A stretch of 64,000 nucleotides of DNA from Quillaja saponaria (lineage: Eukaryota; Streptophyta; Magnoliopsida; Fabales; Quillajaceae): contig CM055605.1 of the NCBI GenBank assembly GCA_029379385.1, positions 2,949,001-3,013,000 on the forward strand, written 5' to 3'. A program made the translations under genes and the position numbers. Of this stretch, positions 37,101 through 49,024 are shown piece after piece. The notes under the pieces were generated by a model, which saw only the letters and a list, made by a program, of their open reading frames with translations, did not search any database and had not been told where the DNA came from. Numbering within the stretch: the stretch's first letter is position 1; each line of letters starts with the position of its first letter.

Positions 37101-38980
37101 TTTGTGTACATATTTTGTAATTAACCTGGATTCCGTTTTGTAGTTTCAGAAGTCATTGCTACAGAAAATGGGTCACCGACAACAGCTAAGAGGCCAAGAA
37201 ATAAGAAACAAGCAGAAATTGATATAGATTTCACAAAAGCCTTGGAGAAAACAATGTTGGATATCTTTTGTCCTCCTAAGAATCCCAAAACGTTATTGCT
37301 GCCGGAAAATAGGCCCCACTGTAATACGAAGCTCCCAGAAGATTGCCACTATCAACCAGAGGATCTTGTCAAGTTATTTCTTCTTCCTAATGTGAAGGTA
37401 GTAGTTTTCCTTGACTTGGAGAAGGAGGATCATGTTTATATTTCCTTTAGTTTCTTTTTCTCTCTCCATCATTCTTTCTGAGTAGATTTATGTTGTTTTT
37501 CTGATAACTATTATTTTCATTATAGTGCCTTGGGAAGAAGAGGGGAGTTTTTTCAGGTAAAATGTTGCCTCAGTTATTACATAAATGATCATATACGTGC
37601 ATTAATCCTTCTGATTATGATATATGAAAGACAATTGTATGCCATTAGTTTAGATTATATCATTTATTTGCAGATGAAACTAGAGAACAATGCAATGAGT
37701 ATGGATCATTCCCTTCTTGGGATGATGGAAGTGTTTGTGGTGGCGACTATGGTGATGGAGATATTCATGATGCTGAGGAAGACTCTAGCACACTTGTATC
37801 TCAGCCTCGACAGGTTGATTACTAACTTGTTTCTGCATTCATGTTCTTAGGTTTTGATATGTTTAGTATAATACATAAAGAGGGAAGTGCTCAATCAATT
37901 TTTTTTTTTCATTAAGTTCATTATTTATCCCAATTTTTTGGTATGTCATAAATATTAGCATTCAAGCTTATAATCAACTTTTGTTTTCCAAATAATACAG
38001 GTCAACAAAATTGATGTCCAGTATGATAAAACTTCTAAACAAGTTGATGTCCAGGCACTGAAAATAACTCTTTGGGATCGTATACAAGAATCTCATCAAT
38101 CTTCTGCTCAGGTATGCAATCTCCTTTCTTAAATCTCTCTTAATGACAATCAGATACTCCAAGTCTTATTATGAACTTTTGAAAGTACATATTGCTTGAT
38201 TGGGGTTTTGTTCTCTAAAATGACATAACATGTGGTGTTTTAATTCTCAATATTTTTGTCCTACTCTAAGATTTGATTTTGTCTATGGTACATTTTTAAT
38301 TATTACCATTTTTAGTTGCTTTTACGCTTGAATTATTACTTCATGAGAAAGACAGTGATTCATACAGCAGATATATACACATAAATCCTTAAGTTTGTAA
38401 AATTTTACTTTGAACAATAACCTTTCTTTCCTATGTTTCTTTGCTGCTCTCCATCACATGAAGAGGAATGAATTTACTGGGGGTTGGTTGAAACATGAAA
38501 GGGGTTTGAGGTGTTGTTAATATCTACCAGCCTTCCCCACCGTTAAACCAAAATAAGTAAGCTGCAATATATTTCATTAGAAAAACAATTGGATGTATCG
38601 ATTTTGAACATTTTGACATCTGTATGTGTGACATTGTAGTAATTTATAGGACTCTGAATGTGTTGCTAGTGGTCTGTCTTCAGCCTTGCTATGCTGTGTC
38701 CATATATGTTAAATATTCTGATTATATTATTGCTTCCCTTTCTTTCCCTTTTTTTTTGTAGGGGCAAGGAGAAATGACATCTTTCAGTCAAATATTAGCA
38801 AACTTCCCTAGCGATTGCAGTGCTGCTCCAACTATCAATGACATCTCCCCTCATTTGTGTTTCATATGTCTATTACATTTAGCTAATGAGCATGGGTTGA
38901 GTATACACAACTGCACCAACTTAGATGATCTCAGCATATACCTTCCGCATATTGGCACAGATATAAGTGGAACAATTTAG
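34154..38980 (+). CDS. CAP-H: Condensin complex subunit 2 (CAP-H), five +1 breaks
   Basis: Kleisin subunit of condensin I, bridging the SMC2/SMC4 heads for chromosome compaction; normally essential. Exons: 34154-34418, 34656-34758, 35267-35385, 35884-35948, 36020-36080, 36178-36379, 36486-36773, 36906-37050, 37144-37397, 37526-37556, 37674-37813, 38001-38111, 38762-38980. N-terminal kleisin motifs: FQNCIK, LASEN|KINQKNTWEL, CTLEAGVKIYS, VDSVHSEAYKVLGG. Later motifs: VDPLYHQTS, NNLSVYGG, VNQFDEDNRR and a C-terminal winged-helix region (SFSQILANFP...SPHLCFICLLHLANEHGL). Single surplus bases fall at 34403, 35266-35267 (acceptor), 35354-35355, 36216 and 36491. Without them the product is 665 aa, close to Arabidopsis CAP-H (about 670), and every junction is in phase. 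Exons 8-13 are clean. No stop substitutions were seen, which argues against an old pseudogene. Confidence 0.93.
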
Positions 38981-40416
38981 AGCTCTCGCCAGTGAGTGCT
39001 GCTCTCTGTTCTCCATTTCATACTGTTTTTGTCAACTTGGTCTTGATGACAGTAGCTTTCATTGATCTTCTCAGGTAAGATCTGACACCAATTCAAATCG
39101 TTTTGGCTTATGTTTACTGTTTGTGAATATCATGGTTCACTGGTTCGGAATTGCAAGTAATTTGGCATAGCCTGCATGTATTAAAGAATTAGAATTGTTT
39201 GGAAATAATCGGACTATATTCTCTATGCTCTGTTAAGCTGTGATCAAACAATAGGTCGGGGTATTCTACGTTTATTTGCTGGAGTAGCAACGCAGATTAA
39301 ACTAGCTCCTTTTTCTAGAAAATTATAATTGTAATATTTTTTTAAAACTATAAAGAGCCAGCGTGGTTGTGCTATATTACTGGATAGAATAGTGAAATGA
39401 ATGGTCCTTTAAGTGGAGAAATGAGACTTTAGTAATGGTGATGGATAAGAAATTTGTTCGTTTGCAAGTCTCTGTAGTTTCTGTTTGGTGGACAATCACA
39501 TCAATGGAATTGCTTTGTTGCCTTTACCTCTTTTTTTTTTGGCTAAAATTGTCACTACCTTTACTTGATTGTGAAAATGTGCATTAATAATCATCTCCTT
39601 TGTTAATTTTTTTGAGGCTGAGTCCATTGTTAATACTCTGCTCGTAATAACTCCAAAAAAATAAAATAAAAAATAAATTGATGATGAAAATGTGGATTCT
39701 ACATGATTCTATGTTAATAACAGTGAGAAAATATTCAAATCTCACCTAAATGTAGAGATAGTATTTGATGAGTGGTATCATCTTGTCATTAAAATCTATT
39801 TAAAACAATCATTTCACTTAAAAAATTAATTATTAAAAATAAATAATAATAATTTAAGGCGTTTTTTTAAGCTTAAATTCTCCAATTTATCCGTATCACA
39901 GAATACCTCAAATTTCTGTGGTATTATCCAAAAGTAAGCGGCGTTGACAGAGTTATTAAATTGGATCCATGTTTCTCTGTCAGAACTCAGAAGCTAAAGA
40001 ACATAAGACTAAACTTTTTATATGAAACATGAATTACACGTGAATTTCCCTTAACCGTGTTGCGGTAGCACGTATAGATCTGTCGTTTTGCACAGATATT
40101 TTTGTTATTGCAAACGACACGCATCTTACACGGTCAGTATCAATAGTGCTTGATACATCCTATGCACTTCAATTAACTTATATATCTAATTCTACACCTA
40201 AGATCATAGTTAACTACAAAATAAAAACTCTAAATCTCATAAATCCCAACACATCACTTTTAATCGGAGCACAACCAACATAAATAAAGAGATAAAAATA
40301 AAAATAAAAGATATTCAGATATCGAGACTAAAATCTTAAAACTAATGGTATTAATATTTTCACCTTAATTCCTAAAAAAAAAAATTAATCATTTTATCAT
40401 TCATTAAATAATAATC
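38981..40416. other. Intergenic region downstream of CAP-H
   Basis: CAP-H 3' UTR followed by AT-rich sequence without a supportable gene. Short A- and T-rich tracts are frequent. Confidence 0.5.
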
Positions 40417-41133
40417 AGATTAAATTATTATTTTAGTCTCTCAAAGTATTCTACTCATCTATCTATCCTTTAATGTTTAATTTCATCAATCAAATCCTAT
40501 ATTTTTGGTTAATATATCAATTTCATCTTTTAATATTTAATTAATCAAATAAATCTCTAAAAAAATTTAAAATCATCAATTTCATTCCTTTGAGAATTAA
40601 CATAAATATCTATTTGCATGTTAAAGGGCAATACAAATTCTAATTAACGTGTATTATAAATATGCAAGAGAAATCGTAATAAAAAAAAAATTCTCATAGA
40701 TACCTTAAATTAATAAAAAAAATCTTAATTCTCAAATTTATTTAAGATTTCTTTGAGATAATATATTTTCATATTGGTTTAATTAAGGATTGCCTCTATG
40801 AAAGTGTGCATAAATTTTAAATTAAAGATTTTAGATTTACTTAGAACGTTAATATCAATTTTTTAATATCTACATTCTAAATGTAAGATGAAAGTTTTAT
40901 AATAAAATATAATCTTTTTTTTTTTTTTTTACTTGTCAAATACTAATTTTTATTAATTTTTAATCACTCAAAATATATGGTGTGATAAAATTAATAATAT
41001 TGTATATTTCATAGAATTAATTGATAAATTAAAATTTTTAAGGGACTTAAGGATTTGATTGACGGAATTAAAATTTAAAGGATAAAATTGATAAGTTAGG
41101 CATATTTGAGGTATCAAAGTAGTAATTTAACCT
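40417..41133. mobile_element. 717-bp element with long terminal inverted repeats (MITE-like)
   Basis: The left end (40417-40500, starting AGATTAAATTATTATTTT) matches the reverse complement of the right end (41051-41133, starting AGGTTAAATTACTACTTT) over about 84 bp. Shared blocks include TATCCTTTAA and TCAATCAAATCCT. The interior is AT-rich, non-coding and contains a further partial copy of the left arm near 40520-40600. A clear target-site duplication was not identified. It is best described as a non-autonomous DNA transposon or foldback-type element; superfamily unknown. Confidence 0.75.
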
Positions 41134-41148
41134 AACAAATAGATAAGC

Positions 41149-41182
41149 CACGTGTACCCCGTCCCATAAATTAGTATATATA
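41149..41182 (+). promoter_or_regulatory. G-box and TATA box of the hydroperoxide lyase gene
   Basis: CACGTG at 41149-41154 lies 20 bp before TATATATA at 41175-41182, about 200 bp upstream of the ATG. G-boxes are typical targets of MYC/bZIP factors in wound- and jasmonate-related genes. That fits a wound-responsive oxylipin enzyme, but regulation is inferred and not shown. Confidence 0.6.
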
Positions 41183-41378
41183 GTGGTTTCACAACAAATA
41201 GAAATTACTTCTGATCCTCTGTTTCCCCTCCAGTCCATGTGCAGCTACGTCCCAAACTTCACTCGCCAGTTACCACAACCCCCAATACACAAACTTCTCC
41301 TTTAACTGACCTCCATTTAAGCAAACAAACAAACACATAAAACGCACAGTCACTCTAACAGTCAACCCATTTCAAGCA

Positions 41379-44300
41379 ATGTCTATCATGATGAGCATGT
41401 CCCCAATCATGTCATCCACACCACCACCATCACCACCGTCGCCTCTGGTGTCTCCGTCACCGTCGTCGTCACCAACAGTATTACCAGTCCGATCGATTCC
41501 TGGATCATACGGATGGCCGTTGTTTGGACCTATCTCTGATCGATTAGAATATTTTTGGTTTCAAGGACCAGAAACGTTCTTCAAGAAGCGGATCGATAAG
41601 TATAAGAGCACTGTGTTTCGTACCAATGTTCCTCCTTCTTTTCCTTTCTTTCTAAACGTGAATCCAAACGTCGTCGCTTTGCTTGATTGCAAGTCCTTTG
41701 CTCACCTCTTTGATATGGACCTGGTTGAGAAGAAGAATGTTCTAGTTGGAGATTTCATGCCTAGTGTTAAATTCACTGGGGATTTAAGAGTTGGAGCTTA
41801 TCTTGACACTTCTGAGCCACAACACGCTAAGGTACACAAATTTCCATCTGAAAATCACCGGTTTTAGTTTGAGTATTTTTGAATTTTAAAATTGCTCACG
41901 AGTATCTCAACATCTTGGATTAGCTTAATGTGGTTCGAGATTCACTTCTTATTTATTTATTTATTTATTTCTAAAATTTCTAAAATATATATATTATTTT
42001 TGGGTTTTTAATTTTGTGGGAAATTGTTTGTGAATTCTGTACCCTAATTAAAATGGTCCAACAGTAATGTGGTAGACCAAAACTGGGATTTTCTGAAATT
42101 TATGGTTCTATCATTTTCTAGATCCGTGTGGTACCGTTAGGGGAGCTCCAAAATTATGGGTGGTCCAAGCTTCCAACCTCTTCCTTGCATCAATAACATT
42201 AAAAGCATGATCTACAGGGATGGGCTTAGATTATGATATAGAGGCTCCCAAAGAAACTGGAGTCAGTTGCATTTGCCAATACACAATGGTTAAGATCTTT
42301 GAGAGCCAATATGCTATCAGATAATGTTTCTCAAACTATTTTTTACATTCTGGTGCTAACTCAGTCATTTGAATAATGCATTTTTGATGTACTTCAGCTT
42401 GCGTTGTAAGATTGTTCATATTTTTCTAATGTATAAATATAAGAAAATAAAATCTTTGCTACTTTTGAAATCAGTGTAATTTCTTTTTCCATATACAGAT
42501 TATATGACATTATTAGCATTTGATTCGTAAGAAGTCATAATATTACCTAAAAACTTCATGTAATAATAACAAAGAAAGAGGTCCTTGGGCGAAGTAGTGG
42601 GCACAAATAAGTTATTATTATTGATATCATTATCTTTTCGAAACCAACAAATGAGCACATGGGCAACGTAGAGAGAGATAAAGTAGAAGACAGCTTGGAT
42701 GTTCTGTAAAAGCAATAAAAAAGTCTTCTGCTAAACCGAGCCCAATAATGTCAAGCCCAATTCTATTTTGTTTAAGTCTAATCCATTTTGCATCTGCTGA
42801 ACGTTATGACTGGTCCAAGACTGTTTAGAGCGGCAACCAGAATTCTATTCATTCAATGCTTAGGCAAATTTTTAATAAAAAATTGATGTCGCCTCAAAAT
42901 TAAATGTGGGTAAAAAAAAGGTAAAATTTTCATAAATTCTTTAATCACAACGTATTGAATCAGATAAATACTGGTCAAATATATTTTATTACTAAAAATA
43001 AATAAATAAAATTATAAAAATGTGAGTTTTCTGTATAGTTGATAAACTAACAGAACTCCTATTACTACTAATACATATTTTTTTTGTTATTAAATTTGAT
43101 TGTGACATTAATTAGTTTTAATTTCTTTAGTTGTTGATGACACAGTAAGACTTGTTATTGGTAAGTAAATCATACTCTATCCAAAGGTGGTTGTCAATGG
43201 TGTTAATTGCAATTCGAGGAAGAGGCCAAAAATTTGATTGGAAGCAAAAATTCGATTGGAAGCAGAAAAAAATGATATATACTATCCTTTCTTTTTCCTT
43301 CTGTATCTTTAAATTTCAACCCGCCATAACAATACGGTATTTAACGGCTCTTACTGGCCTCCATTTTATTCTCCCTACAGGTTAAGAAGTTCGCGATGGA
43401 TATCCTGAAACGGAGCTCCAACATTTGGGTCTCCGAAGTCGAAACCAACCTCGACATCATGTGGGATTCCGTCGAGACATCACTCTCCAGCTCCAGCTCT
43501 GCTAGCTACATTGTTCCACTCCAGAAATTTATTTTCACCTTCCTCTCCAAATGCCTACTTGGTGCCGATCCTTCTACTAACTCCAAAATTGCTGAGTCCG
43601 GGTATGCCATGCTCGATCGCTGGCTCGCCCTTCAGTTACTCCCCACTGTCAATATTGGCATCCTTCAGCCTCTAGAGGAAATCTTCTTCCATTCTTTTGC
43701 CTACCCATTTTTCCTTGTTGGCGGAGACTACAGAAACCTCTCCGAGTTTGTAGAAAAAGAAGGTATTTTTGCGTTTAACTGGATTTAATTGTTCTGTGTA
43801 TTTGTTTTTTGGCGTACCTAACCTTGGTGTCATTTGTTTACAACAGGTAAGGAAGTATTGAAGAGGGGTCAGACAGAGTTCGGATTGAGTAAAAATGAAA
43901 CTATACACAATTTGTTGTTCATAATGGGTTTCAACGCATTTGGTGGTTTCTCAGTTTTCCTACCGAGTTTGGTGAATAGAATTGGGAGTGACAAGGGATT
44001 GCAAGAGAGATTGAGGAAGGAAGTCAGGGAAAAAGGCGGGTCGACTCTGAGTTTTGACTCGGTAAAACAGTTGGAACTCGTTCAGTCAGTTGTGTATGAA
44101 ACGCTCCGACTCGAACCGCCTGTACCTCTTCAATACGCTAGAGCCAGGAAGGACTTCAAGCTGAGTTCTCATGACTCGTTGTATGACATCAAGAAGGGTG
44201 AGTTGCTTTGTGGGTTTCAAAAGCTGGTTATGAAAGACCCGAAAGTGTTTGATGACCCGGAGAGTTTCAAACCGGACCGGTTTACCAAAGAGAAAGGGGC

Positions 44301-44490
44301 TGAGTTATTGAATTATTTGTATTGGTCAAATGGACCGCAAGCCGGGTCACCATCTGAGTCAAACAAGCAGTGTGCAGCTAAGGACTACGTGACACTCACA
44401 GCATCATTGTTTGTTGCTCACTTGTTTCGCAGGTATGATTCAATTACTGGAAGTACAAGTTCGATTACTGCTGTTGAAAAGGCAAAGTGA
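41379..44490 (+). CDS. HPL: Fatty acid hydroperoxide lyase (CYP74B)
   Basis: Cleaves 13-hydroperoxides of linolenic/linoleic acid to C6 aldehydes (green-leaf volatiles) and 12-oxo acids, in chloroplast membranes, without O2 or NADPH. Exons: 41379-41831, 43381-43762, 43847-44490 (492 aa, intact). The N terminus is Met/Ser/Pro-rich and plausibly a transit peptide (about 1-35), followed by PGSYGWPLFGP-x-SDRLEYFWFQGP. The I-helix segment GFNAFGGFSVFLPS is of the CYP74 type, lacking the usual P450 Thr. A K-helix ETLR is present. The heme loop is WSNGPQ...SNKQCAAKD with Cys454 as ligand. The SNGPQ-x-GSP loop and the C-terminal ITGSxSSIxAVEKAK ending point to CYP74B and not to allene oxide synthase. 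The exon 2 acceptor is CTACAG|GTTAAG. Confidence 0.94.
41832..43380. other. Long intron 1 of the hydroperoxide lyase gene
   Basis: A 1.55 kb intron, AT-rich, with no coding content. Near its 3' end an 18-bp imperfect tandem repeat (AATTTGATTGGAAGCAAA, 43231-43266) is present. Confidence 0.7.
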
Positions 44491-45446
44491 AGGATCAAGA
44501 TCATTTCGTTATGTATGTATTATAGCTTTGTTGTCTTTCACTTTGTAAAGACAAAACAAAACGAGCTTAGTGGCTCAAGAGTTGGCACAAGAGTTTTAAG
44601 GGAATAACAGCTTGCAGTAGTAACTATATCCCTGCTCGTTTTCATATGCTAGCAGCATAAATGATTGCTGGCTACCCAAATGCCTATCTATAATATCAGC
44701 TAATTTGCGCGTCTTGACAATGGTGATTGCATGCTTGTAAATAACGCAGGCTTGCTAACTACTGCCAATATTTGCACGATATGACATGATTGTGAAGATT
44801 CTGTAAATTGCTGACGGAAAATACAAATTGCATGGATCCAACTCATCTACTGAAGAGACAGACTCAACAAAAATTTCTTCAAATTTAAATTTATTTTTAA
44901 TTAAATACATTTTGGAGGGGGAGGATTGATGTATCTCTCCTTCCCACAGCACTCTCTGCCTAAGGAGAGGATCCAAATCAACATTGCATAGGTTTCTTGC
45001 CAGCTAGAACAGGACCTTCTAACAGAAGCTGGTCATGGTCTGGTATGCTTCTAAGCATGCAACATGCAAGCCAGGAAACATCTGACTGACACTGAAAATA
45101 CATAACACTGCTGCCTGATCTAAAGAAAGGCAATTTAACAGCAAAAGGAAAAAAAGAATCATATTTTATGATTCCATCTACTAAGTTTATAGTCCTGAGT
45201 GCTTTAAAATGGAATCTACATGAAAATTGGAGCTTCGAAATGTAAAAAGCATAAAAGATTTTATATTTGAAGGGGAAAAATATATTGGTGTTGCTTGCGT
45301 ATTGGATTCACTAGTATCTTACCCTTTTTTGGGAAGAACCTCATGAAATTTCACCATTACCAGCCTAAATAAAAAAAATCATACTAGGGGTGGTTGGTGG
45401 TATACGTGGAGTGGTGGTGGTAACGAATAAAATCCATGAAATGTTT
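44491..45446. other. Convergent 3' region, HPL and DUF1068
   Basis: About 0.95 kb between two converging stop codons. It contains both 3' UTRs; no further gene is supported. Confidence 0.6.
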
Positions 45447-48400
45447 TCAAACACTCTGGACATTCCCCTGAGGCTGAGCACGAGACTTGGGCAACACCTT
45501 CTTTCCAGCCTTTCTGACGAGCTCTCTGCTCCCACATTGCTGTTAGCTTCTTTTGAGCCACTAGTGATGCTTCAGCTTTCTCCCTTGCCTCCTCACATGT
45601 TTCCATCCCTGAATTACACTTGTCTGCTTCCTTCTGATACTGGGATGTGACTTTCTTAGCCTCAAGCAGGGCCATGTCAGCACGCCGCTGATTCTCCAAA
45701 GCTTCAGATTCCCGTAGCTTCAATTCTTCTGTCAATAGCTCAGCGAAATTACTTTCAGTGTCTTCACTTGCCTCTGAATCATGTTTTGCACAATCTGGAT
45801 TACAATATCAGTCAGACAAAGAAGAGGAAGTTTGACAAAATGAATTGAATATTGAGAGTATGCACCAGCCAACACAATAAAGAAATCAGAAACCTATCAA
45901 ATATGATGATGGTACAGCTAGTTAAATTCTACACACCAAGGTTGAGCTTATAACATTGATTTTGAGTAAAAATATAGAAAGTAGAATTTGTTCAATTTAA
46001 GCTCCCAATGTCATTTATAAACATTGAGCAAGCATGTCACCTAGGTAATTCTAGTCCATGCATAATAAGAATGAAAAATTATATTCGAAGCCTGCAATTA
46101 TAATGCATATGCTTCTTTTCTTTTTCTTTTTTATTTGCCAAAGATAACTTGTGGGAAAAAACCCTTTGAGGACTGAAGGGGGAGGCAGGGTTAACAAACT
46201 GCCCTGTAAGGAAGCATCAATGGGAGTCAAATCATGGAACCCATGGATAGACATGGGAAACAAATGACGATGGGCCAAAGGGCCACTGGCAATGACGTAT
46301 GTTTACACAGGGAGGAACTCTACTGTATCATTACTTATTATTTTGGACTACCATGCACATGGGCTTATTGGATTGACAAAGCATGAAAAGCAAAATCAGG
46401 ATACTCCATAATTCATAACTAAGCAAATTAAACCAGTGGCACCTGAGAGCTTTTAACCCTAGATAGTAGACCATTGCAAAAGGAAACCACAACTTCAGAA
46501 ATTGTTTTAGTGCAAAATGAGTTACAAATATTTGCTAATCTTAGTTTGATGCATGTTTCTGTTAAACATAGAAGTCACAACATAAAATTAGTTAACTTTT
46601 GTACATAAAAAAATTGGTCGATTCCACCCCAGTTCACTATAATAGAGAAACTAACCTCCAAAAGAAGTGTTGCTCAGTCCTGCACCATTATAGACAAAGA
46701 AAAGGAGATGAGTGAATCTTTGATTCATAGATAAGTCAACAAATAGTAGAAGAAATGTTATGTTGCCAATCATTAAAATGGAGTCTCAAATGTGTTAATT
46801 CAGAACATGTAATCCAAAATAGCACATATCAAAAGACAAGCGAAGGAACAAACTTTATGCAGGAAGAGATAAAACAGGTCTAAGTTTCCATCAGAAGTGT
46901 GCAATTGTAAGAGACAAATGCAGGCACTAGTCAAAAATAATATCAAAAGGGATCATTAAAGTAAAATTTACTGTCTTTAATCATATGAGATGTAGGAATC
47001 TCGGAGGGTAATATGTCGTTTTATATCAAATTAAAAAGCTTCCAGTAAGGATTCAGAACATGATGAGGGGAATGTTAAATCAAGTCCTTGTTATGGTGAT
47101 AAAACACTCAGAACCACATAAAACACCATTGAATTGCTAGTTCCCGATACTTGTTATTTTTACTTTTAGGGGTCTGCTAACCAGTTCCCATAGCACACTC
47201 GACAAGCTATAATAAATGCAGCAATTAACGTTTAAAACTTTGCACAAGTAGTAATTTTTAAATTACAAAACGTAGCAAGATTAACCAAAGCATTAAATGA
47301 AAACCAAAATAAGTTCATAGATATGACATCTTATCAAGTGCCCTAAGATTGAGAGCACTTGTTAGCATTTGCCTTTTTAGTAGGGACTATTTTGGAGGAA
47401 GATTGCTAAAATCTGCCCTGAAGTTGTTCATGAATAGTTATAGAGGTCACAGTTTTGGATCAATGAATGATCACTAAAAATGCGGATAACTATGGGAAAA
47501 TACATTAATTGAAAGAAAAAGCAAAACACCATTTTAAATAACTGTTGATTCACTATAACCTTGCTATATGATGCCTGGTACTTTATAATAGACCGTATAC
47601 TTGTGGAAACTGGAAATTTAATCATCAACCTCTAAAACTTCAATCTATGAATCAGATCGTGCAAAAACTCAAATTACTTCCTTCATATTTGAACATTATT
47701 TCTTTATTCTTTCTTTGGGTCTACATATGAATGGTGACATCCCGGTTCAAAGTTCAAACCCATGGGTTCTTGTGTTTTGACTCACCAACAAGAAAACAAA
47801 TTGTTAAAATTGTGTAAGGTAGCTTGAAGAACTTTAGAGCAAGGATATTGAGAAAAAAATATAGGTATCGGGGAAAAAGCAACGAGTCCAGCTTCTACAC
47901 ATAAGAGATGAGACTCCATAAAATACTAGCTGGAGTTTAAATAAACAATGAGACACCAGCAAAGGTTAGAAACGTAGAAAAAACAAGGATGAATCATGCC
48001 TAATATAACTATAAAGTCCCATAATAATACATTTCATCTTGAATCCCTCTTTTTACTCCAAACCCTCAAGTGTATTAAAAGTATGGATAACCCTTCAAAA
48101 CTTATTTTCCCACAAAACAATAGTGTTTAAGTCCAGGAGATTTTCAAATTAAAGCTTCATGTTGGTAGATAATTCAGAACTCAACTTTCCCAAAATATAG
48201 TTAATCAGGATATTTACTGTTAAAAATCTGACCATTGAAACAGCTGCAGAAAATCACATCGAAACTATAATAGGAAAGAGATCTTAACAGATCAGGCAAC
48301 CCGGAAAATAAAAAAGGAAACAGATCCTCAAATTGAGTTTGTTTTCATTACCTTCTGGAATGGAAAGTATAGGCTGGGAAGAGCAATCGCAGACGCAAGT

Positions 48401-48562
48401 TTCACAATTGGAAGAGGAGTGCCTCACAGCGGCTATGGCTTCCATGAAATGCCAGTATAGAGGTGGACCCAGTATGTATCCTGCTATACACAGTGCCATC
48501 ACCCCTAACCCCGCCTTCACAAGTGCTGGGCTGCACAAAACCCTTGAATGATTCATAGCCAT
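45447..48562 (-). CDS. DUF1068 family protein, +1 break near C terminus
   Basis: Plant-specific family of unknown function with one N-terminal membrane segment and a coiled-coil tail. Exons: 48562-48352, 46679-46656 (24 nt), 45794-45447. The start is ATG at 48562; an upstream in-frame TTG was not used. A hydrophobic segment lies at about 12-35, followed by a Cys cluster (CETCVCDCSSQP), LSIPEG, and the family block ELLTEELKLRE...NQRRADMALLEAKK, YQKEADKCNSGMETCEEAREKAE, AQKKLTAMWE. As written, the frame runs past the expected end to a stop at 45379. Ignoring one base in the GGG at 45489-45491 gives the family ending VAKSRAQPQGNVQ and a stop at 45449-45447, for 193 aa. The tiny middle exon encodes GLSNTSFG and both its junctions are in phase. 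Confidence 0.9.
46680..48351. other. Intron 1 of the DUF1068 gene
   Basis: About 1.7 kb intron without coding content. A GGTTCAAAGTTCAAACCC stretch near 47744 resembles a pol III box B, but no box A or tail was identified. Confidence 0.5.
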
Positions 48563-49024
48563 CTCTCTCAAAGTTTCTCCCTTTGTGTCTCTGTCAGCTT
48601 GTACAATAAAAATGGAGTTGAAAACGAATGAAAGTGTCTAAATTAAAGAATCAGAGACAGAAATCACAGCGTGAAATGAAAATTAAGGAAATTTTAGTCG
48701 GCAACGTCATCAACAGCTAATAAGCTAGTGCTTCCTCTTCATCTTCTTCTTCTTTACATTTATCTTATTTGTCAAATTAAAAGTTCTCTCTCTTTAGCGG
48801 TTTGAAGGCAGTGATTCGGTGTGTCTAGTCTGCACAGTAACACAACACAGTGACAGACACAGTTTGTCTTCGTTTTAAATACGCGGTTCCCGCAGCGGTT
48901 TTTATGAATTTTGTTTCTTTGCCTATTTTGACAAGAGAAGCGGTGTCGTTTTGTTAAAGTGTCGTTCCAACCTTCGTTCCTTTCCTCGATTATAGACGTA
49001 GAAATTGAACTCCAAGCTCTAACA
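48563..49024. promoter_or_regulatory. Bidirectional promoter region, DUF1068 / zinc-ribbon gene
   Basis: Only 462 bp separate the two divergent ATGs, so both promoters and both 5' UTRs must share it. No TATA box was assigned on either side. Confidence 0.55.

Noticed and set aside
41379..44490. Allene oxide synthase (CYP74A) as identity
   Set aside because: The heme-loop sequence SNGPQ-x-GSP and the C-terminal ending are of the hydroperoxide lyase type.
47735..47775. Possible second SINE in the DUF1068 intron
   Set aside because: Only a box B-like motif; no box A, tail or flanking duplication.
48563..48571. Upstream in-frame TTG as start of the DUF1068 protein
   Set aside because: Plant genes rarely start at TTG; an ATG three codons later gives the family N terminus.
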